From positions 1 through 64,000 of the forward strand of contig JAXHTS010000019.1 of the NCBI GenBank assembly GCA_034190085.1: a DNA stretch of 64,000 nucleotides. The letters run 5' to 3'. The first letter of the stretch is position 1. Each line of letters starts with the position of its first letter. The DNA comes from Spirochaetota bacterium (GTDB lineage Bacteria; Spirochaetota; UBA4802; JAFGDQ01). The notes under the pieces were generated by a model. It was not told the DNA's origin. It worked only from the letters and a program-made list of their open reading frames with translations, and searched no databases. Of this stretch, positions 35,876 to 44,611 are shown one piece after another. The position numbers and the translations under genes are program-made.

Positions 35876-37264
35876 ATGAGTAAAAAACATTCATTTGCTT
35901 TAGTATTATTAATAGGATTCCTGTTTTATTGGACATTTTCGTCTTATACAGTGAAGAGATGCTTAGCAGATAGCCTGATCTCACTGTCGAGTCACACCCA
36001 GGTCCGTTATGATTCCAAATATCTTTCAGATGATGAGGGTGAGGATCATAAACTACACCAGACAGCTGATTTAAATATTGTTGAAAAAAAATGGGGCCAT
36101 TTACGATTTGCATTCTCAGGAGATATGGTTGAAGATATTGATGATATTGATGATAGTACAATTGATAGAACTAGATCTATTCACGATACATGGAGCTGCT
36201 CTAATCATGGTTACCTATATCTTTGTCAAGCTGAGATATACAGATTGGGACATCTGAATTATGCCAGATTTGGGAGACAGTATGTATCTCATGAACTGAC
36301 AACACATATTGACGGGATGAATCTATTACTGAATCTTAGTATATCTGATATAGAGATCAATCCCTTTGTCTATGGTGGAATTCCTGTTAGATTATATCAA
36401 GAAGCAGAATATTGGGACGCTTCTGAGGCCGGGGGTGGTGCTCATATTGTCTTAAATAAATCGACAAAATTAACACTCGAACATCAGTATATAAAAGAAA
36501 CCCCGGATATTGACATAATTGGAACATATAGTGAGAGTGGAGAAAGCGAATATCATCAGTCCGCTGTTGCATTGAGAAGATCATTATTTGACAATGGCTA
36601 TGGTTATGCAACCTTTGTGATGCTTGACAACTGCCCCAAATATGTTAATTCAAGGTTTTCTTTTTTATTCGATAAGATGGACCTTGAGATAGATGCTTCT
36701 TACTTCTATCAGTTCAGTAAATTAAGCGATAATATTCCAACAACAATTTCACCTTTTTCAGGTTTAATAGGGGAGATTAAACCCTATCATAATGCTACAA
36801 TAGATATAATGAAGGGGATATATAAGGATAATATTTTCATCTCCTGTGGTACGGAGATTAGATTGCTCGATTATGATGAGGATGAGACTGACTTTAATCA
36901 TTCATACAATCACGAATATTTAGCTGTAATAATTGATAATCTGCCTATAAAGGGTATGCATCTCTCAACACAGGCTGATTTCTGGAAGGTTATGGATAAC
37001 AATGATCAGGATACAATTATTAGTTGCAGTCTGGAAGTTGGATATACAAAACCTCGTTCTTTAGATTTTTTAGTCGGTTCCTACTATTCACTTTATAAAT
37101 ATGATTATTTTTCAAATTTGGATGAGAAGACTGATGTTTATACTGTTTATTCAAAGGCTCGTTATTATATTGTAGACGGATTATACTTTGATGCGAGTTA
37201 TGAATTAGAGAGTTACGATATATACGAGCATAGATTTACTGCAATCCTTGGACACGAAATTTAG
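35876..37264 (+). CDS. Outer-membrane beta-barrel protein, partner of the multihaem cytochrome
   Basis: A 462-residue exported protein: signal peptide with cleavage probably near residue 31 (RCLADS), then repeated amphipathic strands with aromatic girdle residues and acidic loops (for example SDDEGEDHK and VEDIDDIDD), ending EHRFTAILGHEI. It has no haem motifs. I recognise no named family, but length and strand pattern fit a barrel of around twenty strands. The cytochrome gene starts ten bases after its stop. By analogy with porin-cytochrome conduits, the barrel could sheath the cytochrome across the outer membrane. Confidence 0.65.
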   Translation: MSKKHSFALVLLIGFLFYWTFSSYTVKRCLADSLISLSSHTQVRYDSKYLSDDEGEDHKLHQTADLNIVEKKWGHLRFAFSGDMVEDIDDIDDSTIDRTRSIHDTWSCSNHGYLYLCQAEIYRLGHLNYARFGRQYVSHELTTHIDGMNLLLNLSISDIEINPFVYGGIPVRLYQEAEYWDASEAGGGAHIVLNKSTKLTLEHQYIKETPDIDIIGTYSESGESEYHQSAVALRRSLFDNGYGYATFVMLDNCPKYVNSRFSFLFDKMDLEIDASYFYQFSKLSDNIPTTISPFSGLIGEIKPYHNATIDIMKGIYKDNIFISCGTEIRLLDYDEDETDFNHSYNHEYLAVIIDNLPIKGMHLSTQADFWKVMDNNDQDTIISCSLEVGYTKPRSLDFLVGSYYSLYKYDYFSNLDEKTDVYTVYSKARYYIVDGLYFDASYELESYDIYEHRFTAILGHEI

Positions 37265-37274
37265 GAGGGGATAG

Positions 37275-38114
37275 ATGTCAAGATCAGGTCATATAGCACT
37301 TATTATTGGAATTCCAACGCTCTTATCTATCATATTGTTTTTTTCGATTTCCTCTTATGGTGGTAGCGGAACTGACTTCCCTCATGATGCCCACTTAGAG
37401 GATATTGAATGTATTGGTTGTCATAAGACTGCCCAGGAAGAGGATAAACCCGGTTTTCCAGATAAAGAGGTCTGTACCGACTGTCATGATGATACAGAGG
37501 GCGTTGATCTATCAGGTCTTCCAACACGTCCGCTATATCTTAACGCCCGATTTCCTCATGGATCCCACTCAGACGTAGAGTGTAAGGAATGCCATGGGGA
37601 TCTCGCAGAGGAGGAGCCAAAGATTATGGGTGTGGATGAATGCCTTAAGTGTCATGAAGAGAATGAATTGGAATTATCGTGCAAGGATTGCCATGGACAG
37701 GACAGATTCTTCCCTTCATATCACAAGCTTGCTGGGAAATGGAAGAAGCGGCATGGACTCAGGGTTAAGACAATTATGAAAAGTGATCATGCATATGACT
37801 GTGGCGTATGTCATACTGATGATGCCTGTAGAAAATGTCATCAATTTAGTCGTCCACAGGATCATACAGGCTTTTGGAAAATCCGAGGACATGGTATAAG
37901 GGCTTTGGCTAAGCGGGAGTCCTGTTCCAATTGTCATAATGAGGTTTTTTGTATCAGATGTCATAAGAATAAAAAGCCATTGAACCATCGAGGTAATTGG
38001 GTAAATCTTCATGGGAAAACAATACCAGGTGGACATGCTGGAAATACAAACAGATGTAATGTATGCCACCTTCCTGAGCCTTATTGTGGAATTCGCTGTC
38101 ATACGACAAAATAG
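37275..38114 (+). CDS. Eleven-haem c-type cytochrome
   Basis: A 279-residue exported multihaem cytochrome. After an N-terminal membrane/signal segment there are ten CXXCH sites: CIGCH, CTDCH, CKECH, CLKCH, CKDCH, CGVCH, CRKCH, CSNCH, CIRCH, CNVCH. An eleventh near the C-terminus is the unusual CGIRCH (CX3CH). Further histidines (FPHDAH, FPHGSH, HGIRAL, NLHGK) can serve as distal ligands. Haem density is about one per 25 residues, as in wire-like cytochromes. AGGAGGGG precedes the ATG. Cotranscribed with the barrel protein, it is a candidate periplasm-to-surface electron carrier. No CXXCH cytochrome or quinol oxidase lies nearby. Confidence 0.92.
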   Translation: MSRSGHIALIIGIPTLLSIILFFSISSYGGSGTDFPHDAHLEDIECIGCHKTAQEEDKPGFPDKEVCTDCHDDTEGVDLSGLPTRPLYLNARFPHGSHSDVECKECHGDLAEEEPKIMGVDECLKCHEENELELSCKDCHGQDRFFPSYHKLAGKWKKRHGLRVKTIMKSDHAYDCGVCHTDDACRKCHQFSRPQDHTGFWKIRGHGIRALAKRESCSNCHNEVFCIRCHKNKKPLNHRGNWVNLHGKTIPGGHAGNTNRCNVCHLPEPYCGIRCHTTK

Positions 38115-38255
38115 AGCTTGAAGATATTAGATTTTTGAGCGATTGGACGGATGATCGCATAGTCCTATCCATTAGCCCTAGTTATAATACATACCACTAT
38201 ATTTATTTTGTTAATGATACGAAAGTGCGAATGGTTGAATTGAAGAATTATAATT

Positions 38256-38276
38256 TTTCCCGCCTTTGGCGGGAAA
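38256..38276 (+). terminator. Hairpin terminator after the cytochrome
   Basis: TTTCCCGCC and GGCGGGAAA form a perfect nine-pair stem with a TTT loop, between the converging cytochrome gene and the B12-binding gene. T-rich sequence (TTGTTTATTT) follows on the plus strand; the symmetric stem could serve both directions. Confidence 0.7.
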
Positions 38277-38319
38277 TTGTTTATTTCGAAGTTACTTGAA
38301 TTGTCTCCAATAGCCTTTA

Positions 38320-38718
38320 CTATTGGGTATGTTGCTCTATGTATTCTGCAATTTCTTTAATCAGTGTGCCAGGCCCAAAGACTTCAGATATTCCCTTCTC
38401 CTTTAAGGCAGGGATGTCTTCATCAGGGATGATTCCGCCACCGATAACTAGTATATTACCAGCATTTTTTTCTTTCAGTAGTTTTATCACTTTAGGAAAA
38501 AATGTCATATGTGCGCCTGATAAGATACTTAAACCAATAACATCAACATCCTCCTGAATAGCTGCATTAACAATCTTTTCTGCTGATTGTCGTCGTCCCG
38601 TATATATTACCTCCATCCCCTGATTCCTAAGACCATAAGCAATTACCTTTGCACCCCTGTCATGACCATCGAGGCCAGGTTTTGCAACTAAAACCTTAAT
38701 TTTTTTATCCTGTGACAT
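38320..38718 (-). CDS. Cobalamin-binding domain protein (methylmalonyl-CoA mutase small-domain type)
   Basis: A 132-residue stand-alone B12-binding domain. The family marks are KVLVAKPGLDGHDRGAKVIA, containing DGHDRG whose histidine ligates cobalt from below, then GLSILSGAHM and VIGGGIIPDEDIPALKEKG. It equals the C-terminal B12 domain of methylmalonyl-CoA mutase and its relatives. The catalytic TIM-barrel subunit is not in the window. The ATG at 38718 is chosen because GGAGGT lies just upstream; an ATG four codons earlier would overlap that site. It follows a radical SAM gene by 23 bases, so it may serve that enzyme. Confidence 0.9.
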   Translation of the reverse strand: MSQDKKIKVLVAKPGLDGHDRGAKVIAYGLRNQGMEVIYTGRRQSAEKIVNAAIQEDVDVIGLSILSGAHMTFFPKVIKLLKEKNAGNILVIGGGIIPDEDIPALKEKGISEVFGPGTLIKEIAEYIEQHTQ

Positions 38719-38741
38719 AGCACCTCCCATAAAAAATTATT

Positions 38742-40670
38742 TTAATCATATATGGTGTAACATTCCACAATCTCAACTGGAATGCCAGTTCTTCTTTCGA
38801 TATCTAAGTAAACCCTACCAGTAAGGTCTCTTCCCCAACCGCTTAGATTAAAGGGTGAGGATGGAATAATGATTAAATCAGGCGATCTGTTGTGTGAATT
38901 ACAATATTCTTTAATATAATCTATATAGTCTTGCACAACAAGTAGATCACCAAGGCAGATGTTGCCTCCAAATAAGTTGTTATTTGGAATTCCAATCTCA
39001 ATATTCAGGTCAACCCCTTTAAAAAAGGGTGATTCCCTGATGTTTTGTTCAAGTAAAGGTTTGACGAGGGTAGAGGAGAGTATTAATATATTCTTCGCTC
39101 CTCTAAGTCCAATAATTCTACTTATTGATTCCAAATAACCTTTTCTGAACCCAGTACCCATAAATACTATACCAAGGTGTGTGTCAACATATTTTGAAAA
39201 AGGGTATGAAAAATTCTTCAAATCAATTGGTATCTCTAATTTCTGTCCATCTCTAGTGATTTCAAAGGGGATAGAAGCAATGTTTCCCCTTTGTAAAATC
39301 GAAAGAAGTTCTCGAGCCTGAGGTCTATTATGTATCGCATTGCTGCCAATTTTATTTATTATATCACCCCTTTCCAATCCGCTGTTGAATGAGGGAGAAC
39401 CCTTTACAATTCCAATTATTTCAGGTATGTTTGTTTTACTATAATAGAGTCCCTCTTCATACATTGTAGGTCTTGTTACAATGGGTACATCGAAGGTGTT
39501 TCGTATCTCCCTTACCTTTTGTGTTATCAGTTCCCATATTTGATGATGGTCAAAGGGAGCCTTCTCTGAAAAGTATTGTGAAAATCCTGGCAGGCTTATC
39601 TGAACAAGGTGAACATCATGCTTTGCAGAATAGTCTATGGTTTTAATCATGTCATCAATCATTTCATCAATGGATTCCATTGGCCAGGGAACGATAACAA
39701 TATCATAAACGATACCAGCCTTCTTTAGGAATGGTAGGGATTCAATGGCTATTTCGGATGTATTATCCTGCATCAACATTTTTCTTCTCCTAGGATTTGA
39801 GCTATGAAGAGCTATATCCAGATGCAGGGGTTTCATCTGGATGAGGAATGCGATCATTTCATCTGTTAAGGTTGAACCATTTGTGCAGATCCTAATTAGA
39901 TTATTTGTGCTTTTGCGAAGATTTCCCAAAACCTCCCTAAAATGAGGATGAATGAATGGCTCAAAGCATAATCCTAGTGTGGGAAATAAATTTGTTTTTT
40001 GTTTAGGAGAATAATACTTCAATCGAGTCCTGATCTCTCTATGTTCCTCCTCTGATGCTCGAGAAGGACTGTTGAGCGCAAGGGCCGGGGGCTTCCCCTT
40101 ATTATAGCAGAACACGCAGTTGCAGTTACACCTGGTTGCCAAATATCCAATCATATCAGCGGGATCACAGGATGATTCTTCAAGCCAATGTGATAATTTT
40201 TTTAGCCTAAAACCGTCAATATTGACCACATTGCCTTCTGATTCAAGCTCGATGTGTTCTAATATATTTTCAAGCTGCTTCTTAATGAATTCTATAGTTG
40301 GCTCATATAATGCTGCGTTCTCTGGTAGTTGATAACTGTAGTGTATAGATTCTTCATCAGTGAAGGATATATTATTCTTGGGTATATCGTTTGTGTTTTG
40401 CACAGTCCCGTCATCTTTTTTATCCTCTGCTCTTGAATCTTCATCACAAAATAGATTATGTTGTTGGTGTTTGTTGTTTAATAATCTAAATCCATCAATT
40501 GTAACATCTTTACCCCTACTACAAAGGATTACCATATCAAGGATATTTTCTATACTCCTTCTTAGCAAATCCTTCCTTAGGGAGCCTTGATGATGAGCCT
40601 TTTTATCATTAGATATTTTATATCGAAAAATATAATCATCACTTGTTGATGAAGCTTGTTCTTTATCCAT
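38742..40670 (-). CDS. Radical SAM protein with PDZ and DUF512-like domains
   Basis: About 642 residues. The N-terminal 160 hold two copies of a 26-residue motif (positions about 38-63 and 132-157), both of the form ENIL...(V/I)..IDGFRL. A radical SAM core follows: CNCNCVFC supplies the CX3CX2C cysteines near residue 181, with later CTNGS and the usual strand pattern. Residues about 415-484 form a PDZ domain (IIGIVKGSPSFNSGLERGDIINKIG). The last 145 contain FGGNICLGDLLVVQDYI, resembling the C-terminal domain of DUF512 proteins. Substrate unknown. First gene of a pair with the B12-binding protein. I start at the fourth codon of the open frame for better ribosome-site spacing. Confidence 0.8.
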   Translation of the reverse strand: MDKEQASSTSDDYIFRYKISNDKKAHHQGSLRKDLLRRSIENILDMVILCSRGKDVTIDGFRLLNNKHQQHNLFCDEDSRAEDKKDDGTVQNTNDIPKNNISFTDEESIHYSYQLPENAALYEPTIEFIKKQLENILEHIELESEGNVVNIDGFRLKKLSHWLEESSCDPADMIGYLATRCNCNCVFCYNKGKPPALALNSPSRASEEEHREIRTRLKYYSPKQKTNLFPTLGLCFEPFIHPHFREVLGNLRKSTNNLIRICTNGSTLTDEMIAFLIQMKPLHLDIALHSSNPRRRKMLMQDNTSEIAIESLPFLKKAGIVYDIVIVPWPMESIDEMIDDMIKTIDYSAKHDVHLVQISLPGFSQYFSEKAPFDHHQIWELITQKVREIRNTFDVPIVTRPTMYEEGLYYSKTNIPEIIGIVKGSPSFNSGLERGDIINKIGSNAIHNRPQARELLSILQRGNIASIPFEITRDGQKLEIPIDLKNFSYPFSKYVDTHLGIVFMGTGFRKGYLESISRIIGLRGAKNILILSSTLVKPLLEQNIRESPFFKGVDLNIEIGIPNNNLFGGNICLGDLLVVQDYIDYIKEYCNSHNRSPDLIIIPSSPFNLSGWGRDLTGRVYLDIERRTGIPVEIVECYTIYD

Positions 40671-40768
40671 AATAATCATTACCTAGACAATAACTAAATT
40701 TAAGAGATTAATGCAGTTAGTAATAGCCATATTTTACAGCTAATATAGAGGAGTAAACCAGACTATTT

Positions 40769-40783
40769 ATCACATTTTGTGAT
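40769..40783. promoter_or_regulatory. Palindromic operator-like site before the radical SAM gene
   Basis: ATCACA-TTT-TGTGAT is a perfect 6-base inverted repeat about 100 bases upstream of the radical SAM start. Its half-site order is the reverse of a Crp site (TGTGA-N6-TCACA), so it is not called as Crp. A regulator site or hairpin are both possible. Confidence 0.3.
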
Positions 40784-40971
40784 CATAATTAGTGAAAAAT
40801 AAAGGGACGCTGTAATAATAACTGATGGGATTTTTGCTTTTCCTGATCATCGATGAACAATTGTGATTGTATCCCATCAGCATTGATATGATGTGAATTG
40901 GCAATTTGCAGGAACCTCGGGGATAGAAATTTATTATCCACTTTTATAGATTTTGTATCATTTTAATGTGT

Positions 40972-41772
40972 TCAATTTGTTACTCTATTTTCTTTTATAG
41001 CGGATACCAGCTTTGGCAGCATCTCTCCTGCTGACCCCTTTATGAATATGTCGCATAGGGATGTTAGTTCGCTCTCTTTTGGGTTCACCTCTATCACAAA
41101 AGCACCGTTGTTCTTAGCCCTCATGGGAAGGGATGCTGCTGGATACACTACACCTGATGTACCTACAATTAACATAAAATCACAGGATGTTGATGCTTTA
41201 GTTGCCTCAATCAGATCTTGCACCTCTTCGCCAAAACTTACAATATCAGGTCTCATGTTTCCCCCGCAGTCGCATCGAGGGAAAAATTTACCCATCTCCT
41301 GAAGACCATGTTCTTTTAGTTTCTGAATAATGTCTCCCATGGATTTTGAAAGTTCATCCCTTTTTTGAAAGTTTTTCTTGCCACATTGCATACAGCGCTG
41401 TCGAAAGATGTTTCCATGTAGCTCATAGACTACTGAACTGCCGGCTTCTCTATGGAGATTGTCAACATTTTGTGTAATTATGCTTTGAATATATCCCATC
41501 CCCTCTATGTCTGATAAGGCTAAATGTCCAGGATTAGGTTTGGCCTTGAGCAATTTTTCGAAGAATCCACCCAAAATTTCGGGGGCCTCTTCAGGATGGT
41601 TGGATAATACTGCCAGCATCCCACCAGATGACCCCTCTTTATATCTGTCCCAAATCCCCCCAGCATCTCGATAAGTTGATATGCCACTTTCCGCAGAGAT
41701 ACCAGAACCAGTAAAGGCAACGCCATTATTACATGTTAATATCTTTTCAATAGCTTTATTCATATCAACCAT
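40972..41772 (-). CDS. Sirtuin (SIR2-family NAD-dependent protein deacylase)
   Basis: A 266-residue NAD+-dependent deacylase. Visible: NAD-binding VAFTGSGISAESGISTYRDAGGIW, TQNVDNLH, the catalytic histidine in YELHGN, four zinc cysteines (RCMQCG and PRCDCGG), DIVSFGE and LIVGTSGVVYPAASLP. The usual GAGIS is GSGIS here. GAGGAG lies seven bases before the ATG. It removes acyl groups from lysines in the cytoplasm, and may balance acetyl- or other acyl-protein marks. It stands alone; the following gene is on the other strand. Confidence 0.93.
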   Translation of the reverse strand: MVDMNKAIEKILTCNNGVAFTGSGISAESGISTYRDAGGIWDRYKEGSSGGMLAVLSNHPEEAPEILGGFFEKLLKAKPNPGHLALSDIEGMGYIQSIITQNVDNLHREAGSSVVYELHGNIFRQRCMQCGKKNFQKRDELSKSMGDIIQKLKEHGLQEMGKFFPRCDCGGNMRPDIVSFGEEVQDLIEATKASTSCDFMLIVGTSGVVYPAASLPMRAKNNGAFVIEVNPKESELTSLCDIFIKGSAGEMLPKLVSAIKENRVTN

Positions 41773-42048
41773 AGATTATCTCCTCTATATGTTTATTATA
41801 ACGATGAAAGTATACAGAACCTCCCCTGACTCAGTATAATTGCATTACAATGATATACTGAATTTAGTCAATAAAATTTTTGTGTTCAAGTGTCATTGAT
41901 ATAAGATAAATGCAGTATTATGCATATGATAAGGGAATCTGTATTATATATTTTTCTTGAAAATAATCATACTATCTAAAAGAGGTTAAACCTAGAGACT
42001 TAAGTACATGTATAAAAGAGATCACTATGCCATTGAAATCCTTAATAC

Positions 42049-42975
42049 ATGGTCAATTTAAAGTTAAAACCTTTTCTCCTCAAAATCATTGCTCGAAACA
42101 TCATTTTTTATGATTTATGGATATTGCAGATGAGAAGACACAGGAGTTATTTAGAGGCGATAGAATGTAGAATAATTGATGAGGGTCTCTTGTCGTCGAG
42201 TTATATCAATTTTTATAAATCAATATATGATCACCAGTTTGAAATATATCTTTACTATAAGGAGATTGATTATTATCCAAATTTTATAAATTTTAAAGGA
42301 TTGCCGCTTATTGATATAGAAGGGATTTCCCTTCCGAATACAATAAAGATAGGATTAAGAGATAGTTTATATTCAATTATAAAGGTAATAAAGGAATATC
42401 ATTTTTTGAAATTCGACCAATCATTGGATCTTAATTTATTCAGTGATCACCAGTACGAGGAATATGTTAGGTTTATTTTATTAAAGGATTTTGATAAACT
42501 TGCTGCTATTGCAATGGTAAAAGGGATTGGATGCGAAGAATTAATATTTATTCTTATCAATTGGTTAAAGCCGCTATTTATATGCATAGTAGAAAAGAAT
42601 AGTGATCTAATCAGGGGTAATGATTGGATAATGCCAAGCTGTCCATTTTGTGGGTACTATCCGGATATGTCCAAGATTATGGAATCAACAGGAGGCAGGA
42701 GATATCTTCATTGTTCTCTGTGTGAGTATGAATGGCCCTTTAAAAGGATTTCCTGCGCAATATGTGATAATGTTGATATAACTATGTTAGGATATTTTGA
42801 AACAGACGAGAAGAGCCCCTATAGGGTTGATTATTGCGATAGATGTAGGGGATATATAAAGACCGTGAGGATATCTAAACTCAGGGACGAAAATAGATTT
42901 GATCTGTCTGTTGAGAATGTTGTTACCCCTTATCTTGATTACCTTGCTATGGAGAGAGGTTATTCAAGACCTTAA
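42049..42975 (+). CDS. fdhE: FdhE-like formate dehydrogenase accessory protein
   Basis: A 308-residue protein with four CXXC pairs in the C-terminal third: SCPFCG, HCSLCEYEW, SCAICDN and YCDRCRGYIKT, plus GRRYLHC between the first two. This is the FdhE rubredoxin-like layout. FdhE assists maturation of molybdenum formate dehydrogenase in the cytoplasm. The N-terminal helical part is poorly conserved, as usual. No formate dehydrogenase structural gene is in the window; the diaphorase 13 kb upstream could belong to one. The ribosome binding site is weak. Confidence 0.85.
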   Translation: MVNLKLKPFLLKIIARNIIFYDLWILQMRRHRSYLEAIECRIIDEGLLSSSYINFYKSIYDHQFEIYLYYKEIDYYPNFINFKGLPLIDIEGISLPNTIKIGLRDSLYSIIKVIKEYHFLKFDQSLDLNLFSDHQYEEYVRFILLKDFDKLAAIAMVKGIGCEELIFILINWLKPLFICIVEKNSDLIRGNDWIMPSCPFCGYYPDMSKIMESTGGRRYLHCSLCEYEWPFKRISCAICDNVDITMLGYFETDEKSPYRVDYCDRCRGYIKTVRISKLRDENRFDLSVENVVTPYLDYLAMERGYSRP

Positions 42976-43021
42976 GCTGGTGTACGAGTAATCGGTACGC
43001 TAAATCATGAAGCTTGATGGT

Positions 43022-43207
43022 CTTTTGTTTGACAAAAGGATTTATTGACGATGAATAGGGTGATCCCTTTGTGAGTAGAAACGTTTTTGTAATTGTAATT
43101 TTGTTTATTTTTAAAAATTATAATAATTGCAAGCAGCTTTGTTGACTGCTCCTCCTGATTAATGTATTTAAATGATTACGCTCATTCATCTACAAAGGGT
43201 ATTGCCC
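43022..43207. repeat. Inverted-repeat structures in the gap after fdhE
   Basis: A tight hairpin, CTTTTGT-TTG-ACAAAAG (43022-43038), 47 bases after the stop may terminate fdhE. Beyond it, GGGTGATCCCTTTGTGAGTAGA (43058-43079) faces its imperfect reverse complement at 43189-43207 (TCTACAAAGGGTATTGCCC) across 109 bases, resembling the ends of a small non-coding element. No gene lies in 42976-43435. Confidence 0.35.
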
Positions 43208-43435
43208 ATCTCTCATTCTCAAGACTTGTGTCATGTTTTCTCAAAATATATATTATTTAATAGTTGAATATACTCAGTTTTTATGATAGTAATAATATTT
43301 TAATAGCGATGAGTATTATCCCTCCCTACTGGTGAGTTATTAAGTATTCTTCATTTTAATTAACTCATAAAAGCAGTAAAAACAATTATAGTATTCATAT
43401 CTAATTTAATTACTTATGAGGAGGAATGCACAGCA

Positions 43436-44437
43436 ATGAATAAAGGATCACTTTACATTTCGTTTCTATTTGTATTTCAGTTATTTATTTCAATACCCAG
43501 TTATTCAAATGATAGAATGAGAATTGTAATTATGAACCTAAAGGCTGATGGAGTTTCTGAGCGAATGGCAAGGACTGCATCAAATATGCTTAGGAGTGAG
43601 TTCATTAACATAGGGACATTTACAATAGTTGAGAGAGCACAGATGGATATGATCCTTAAGGAACAGGGATTACAACAAACAGGATGCACTGATCAGGAGT
43701 GTGCTGTTCAAATGGGAAGATTAATGTCTGCAAGAAAGATTTTGGTTGGAGAAGTGAGTCCAATGGGAAAATCGATAATTATGACTGTGCGTATTGTTGA
43801 CGTTGAAAAGGGTGTGTCTGAGTTTGCAGCCACGCAAAAGGCTACATCAGAGGATGTTCTAGATCAATCAGTTTCGAGAATTGCCCAAAAGATTTCATTA
43901 AGAATTAATAGAAAAGCCAAATATACCCTAACTCCTATGCTGGAAGAACAGGAAGAACCTGAAGGGCCGAAGGAAAAGGGGGGGATCACATCAAGTGGAT
44001 ATTATCTCAGGGGTATTATTCCAGGTTGGGGACAGTTTTATGCTGGCAGAACAGTTAAGGGCTTTGTTTATGGCGGGCTCTTTGTGGCTTCTGGATTGTT
44101 TGCTGCTGCTACAATCGGTAATTATCAAGATAAAAAGAAGGAGTATGATGACCTTAGACCAATAGATACAGAATCTGATATACAGGAAAGAGATAGGTTT
44201 GATACCGTTTATAAGGAATACGATGATGCTGCCAAGGGTGCCAAGTTTATGACTGGTTTATTTTGGATAGTATATTTAGCAAACTGGGTTGATATTCTGT
44301 TTTTTTCCAAGCCTGATTTCAACAGAAGTATGGGCATGTCAGAAAATAGCAACAGTTCCTTTCACCTCAATATCTGCAATAGATCATACCTCTCCCAAGA
44401 AAGAAATATTGAACTCACATATGTTATGAGGTTCTGA
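43436..44437 (+). CDS. CsgG/LpoB-like protein with DUF5683 membrane domain
   Basis: A 333-residue exported protein. After the signal peptide (PSYSND), residues about 25-155 form a CsgG/TolB-N-like domain (RIVIMNLKADGVSERMARTASNML, FTIVERAQMDMILKEQGLQQTG, ARKILVGEVSPMG). Residues about 185-290 contain RGIIPGWGQFYAGRTVKGFVYGG and two further hydrophobic stretches, the mark of DUF5683. The combination is frequent in spirochaetes and Bacteroidetes, with no assigned function. AGGAGG lies about ten bases before the ATG. It is monocistronic. Confidence 0.8.
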   Translation: MNKGSLYISFLFVFQLFISIPSYSNDRMRIVIMNLKADGVSERMARTASNMLRSEFINIGTFTIVERAQMDMILKEQGLQQTGCTDQECAVQMGRLMSARKILVGEVSPMGKSIIMTVRIVDVEKGVSEFAATQKATSEDVLDQSVSRIAQKISLRINRKAKYTLTPMLEEQEEPEGPKEKGGITSSGYYLRGIIPGWGQFYAGRTVKGFVYGGLFVASGLFAAATIGNYQDKKKEYDDLRPIDTESDIQERDRFDTVYKEYDDAAKGAKFMTGLFWIVYLANWVDILFFSKPDFNRSMGMSENSNSSFHLNICNRSYLSQERNIELTYVMRF

Positions 44438-44611
44438 TACACTTAATCAATAAGCTATAATTTACTATAATTATCCAGTAGGTTATTCAGTGGTTCAGAG
44501 AGACAAAGGGGTATTGGTTCTCTCCAAGGTTACACACTCTCATTAAACAGTGGGTCAATAACAAATTCTAGTCCAAAAGCGAGAATCTCCCCCTCATTGT
44601 AAAAATAATTG

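Noticed and set aside
37716-38102. Minus-strand frame inside the cytochrome gene
   Set aside because: It is antisense to eleven well-formed haem sites; coding on the plus strand is certain.
40769-40783. Crp-like binding site
   Set aside because: The half-sites are in the reverse order and the spacer is three bases, so it is a palindrome but not a Crp site.
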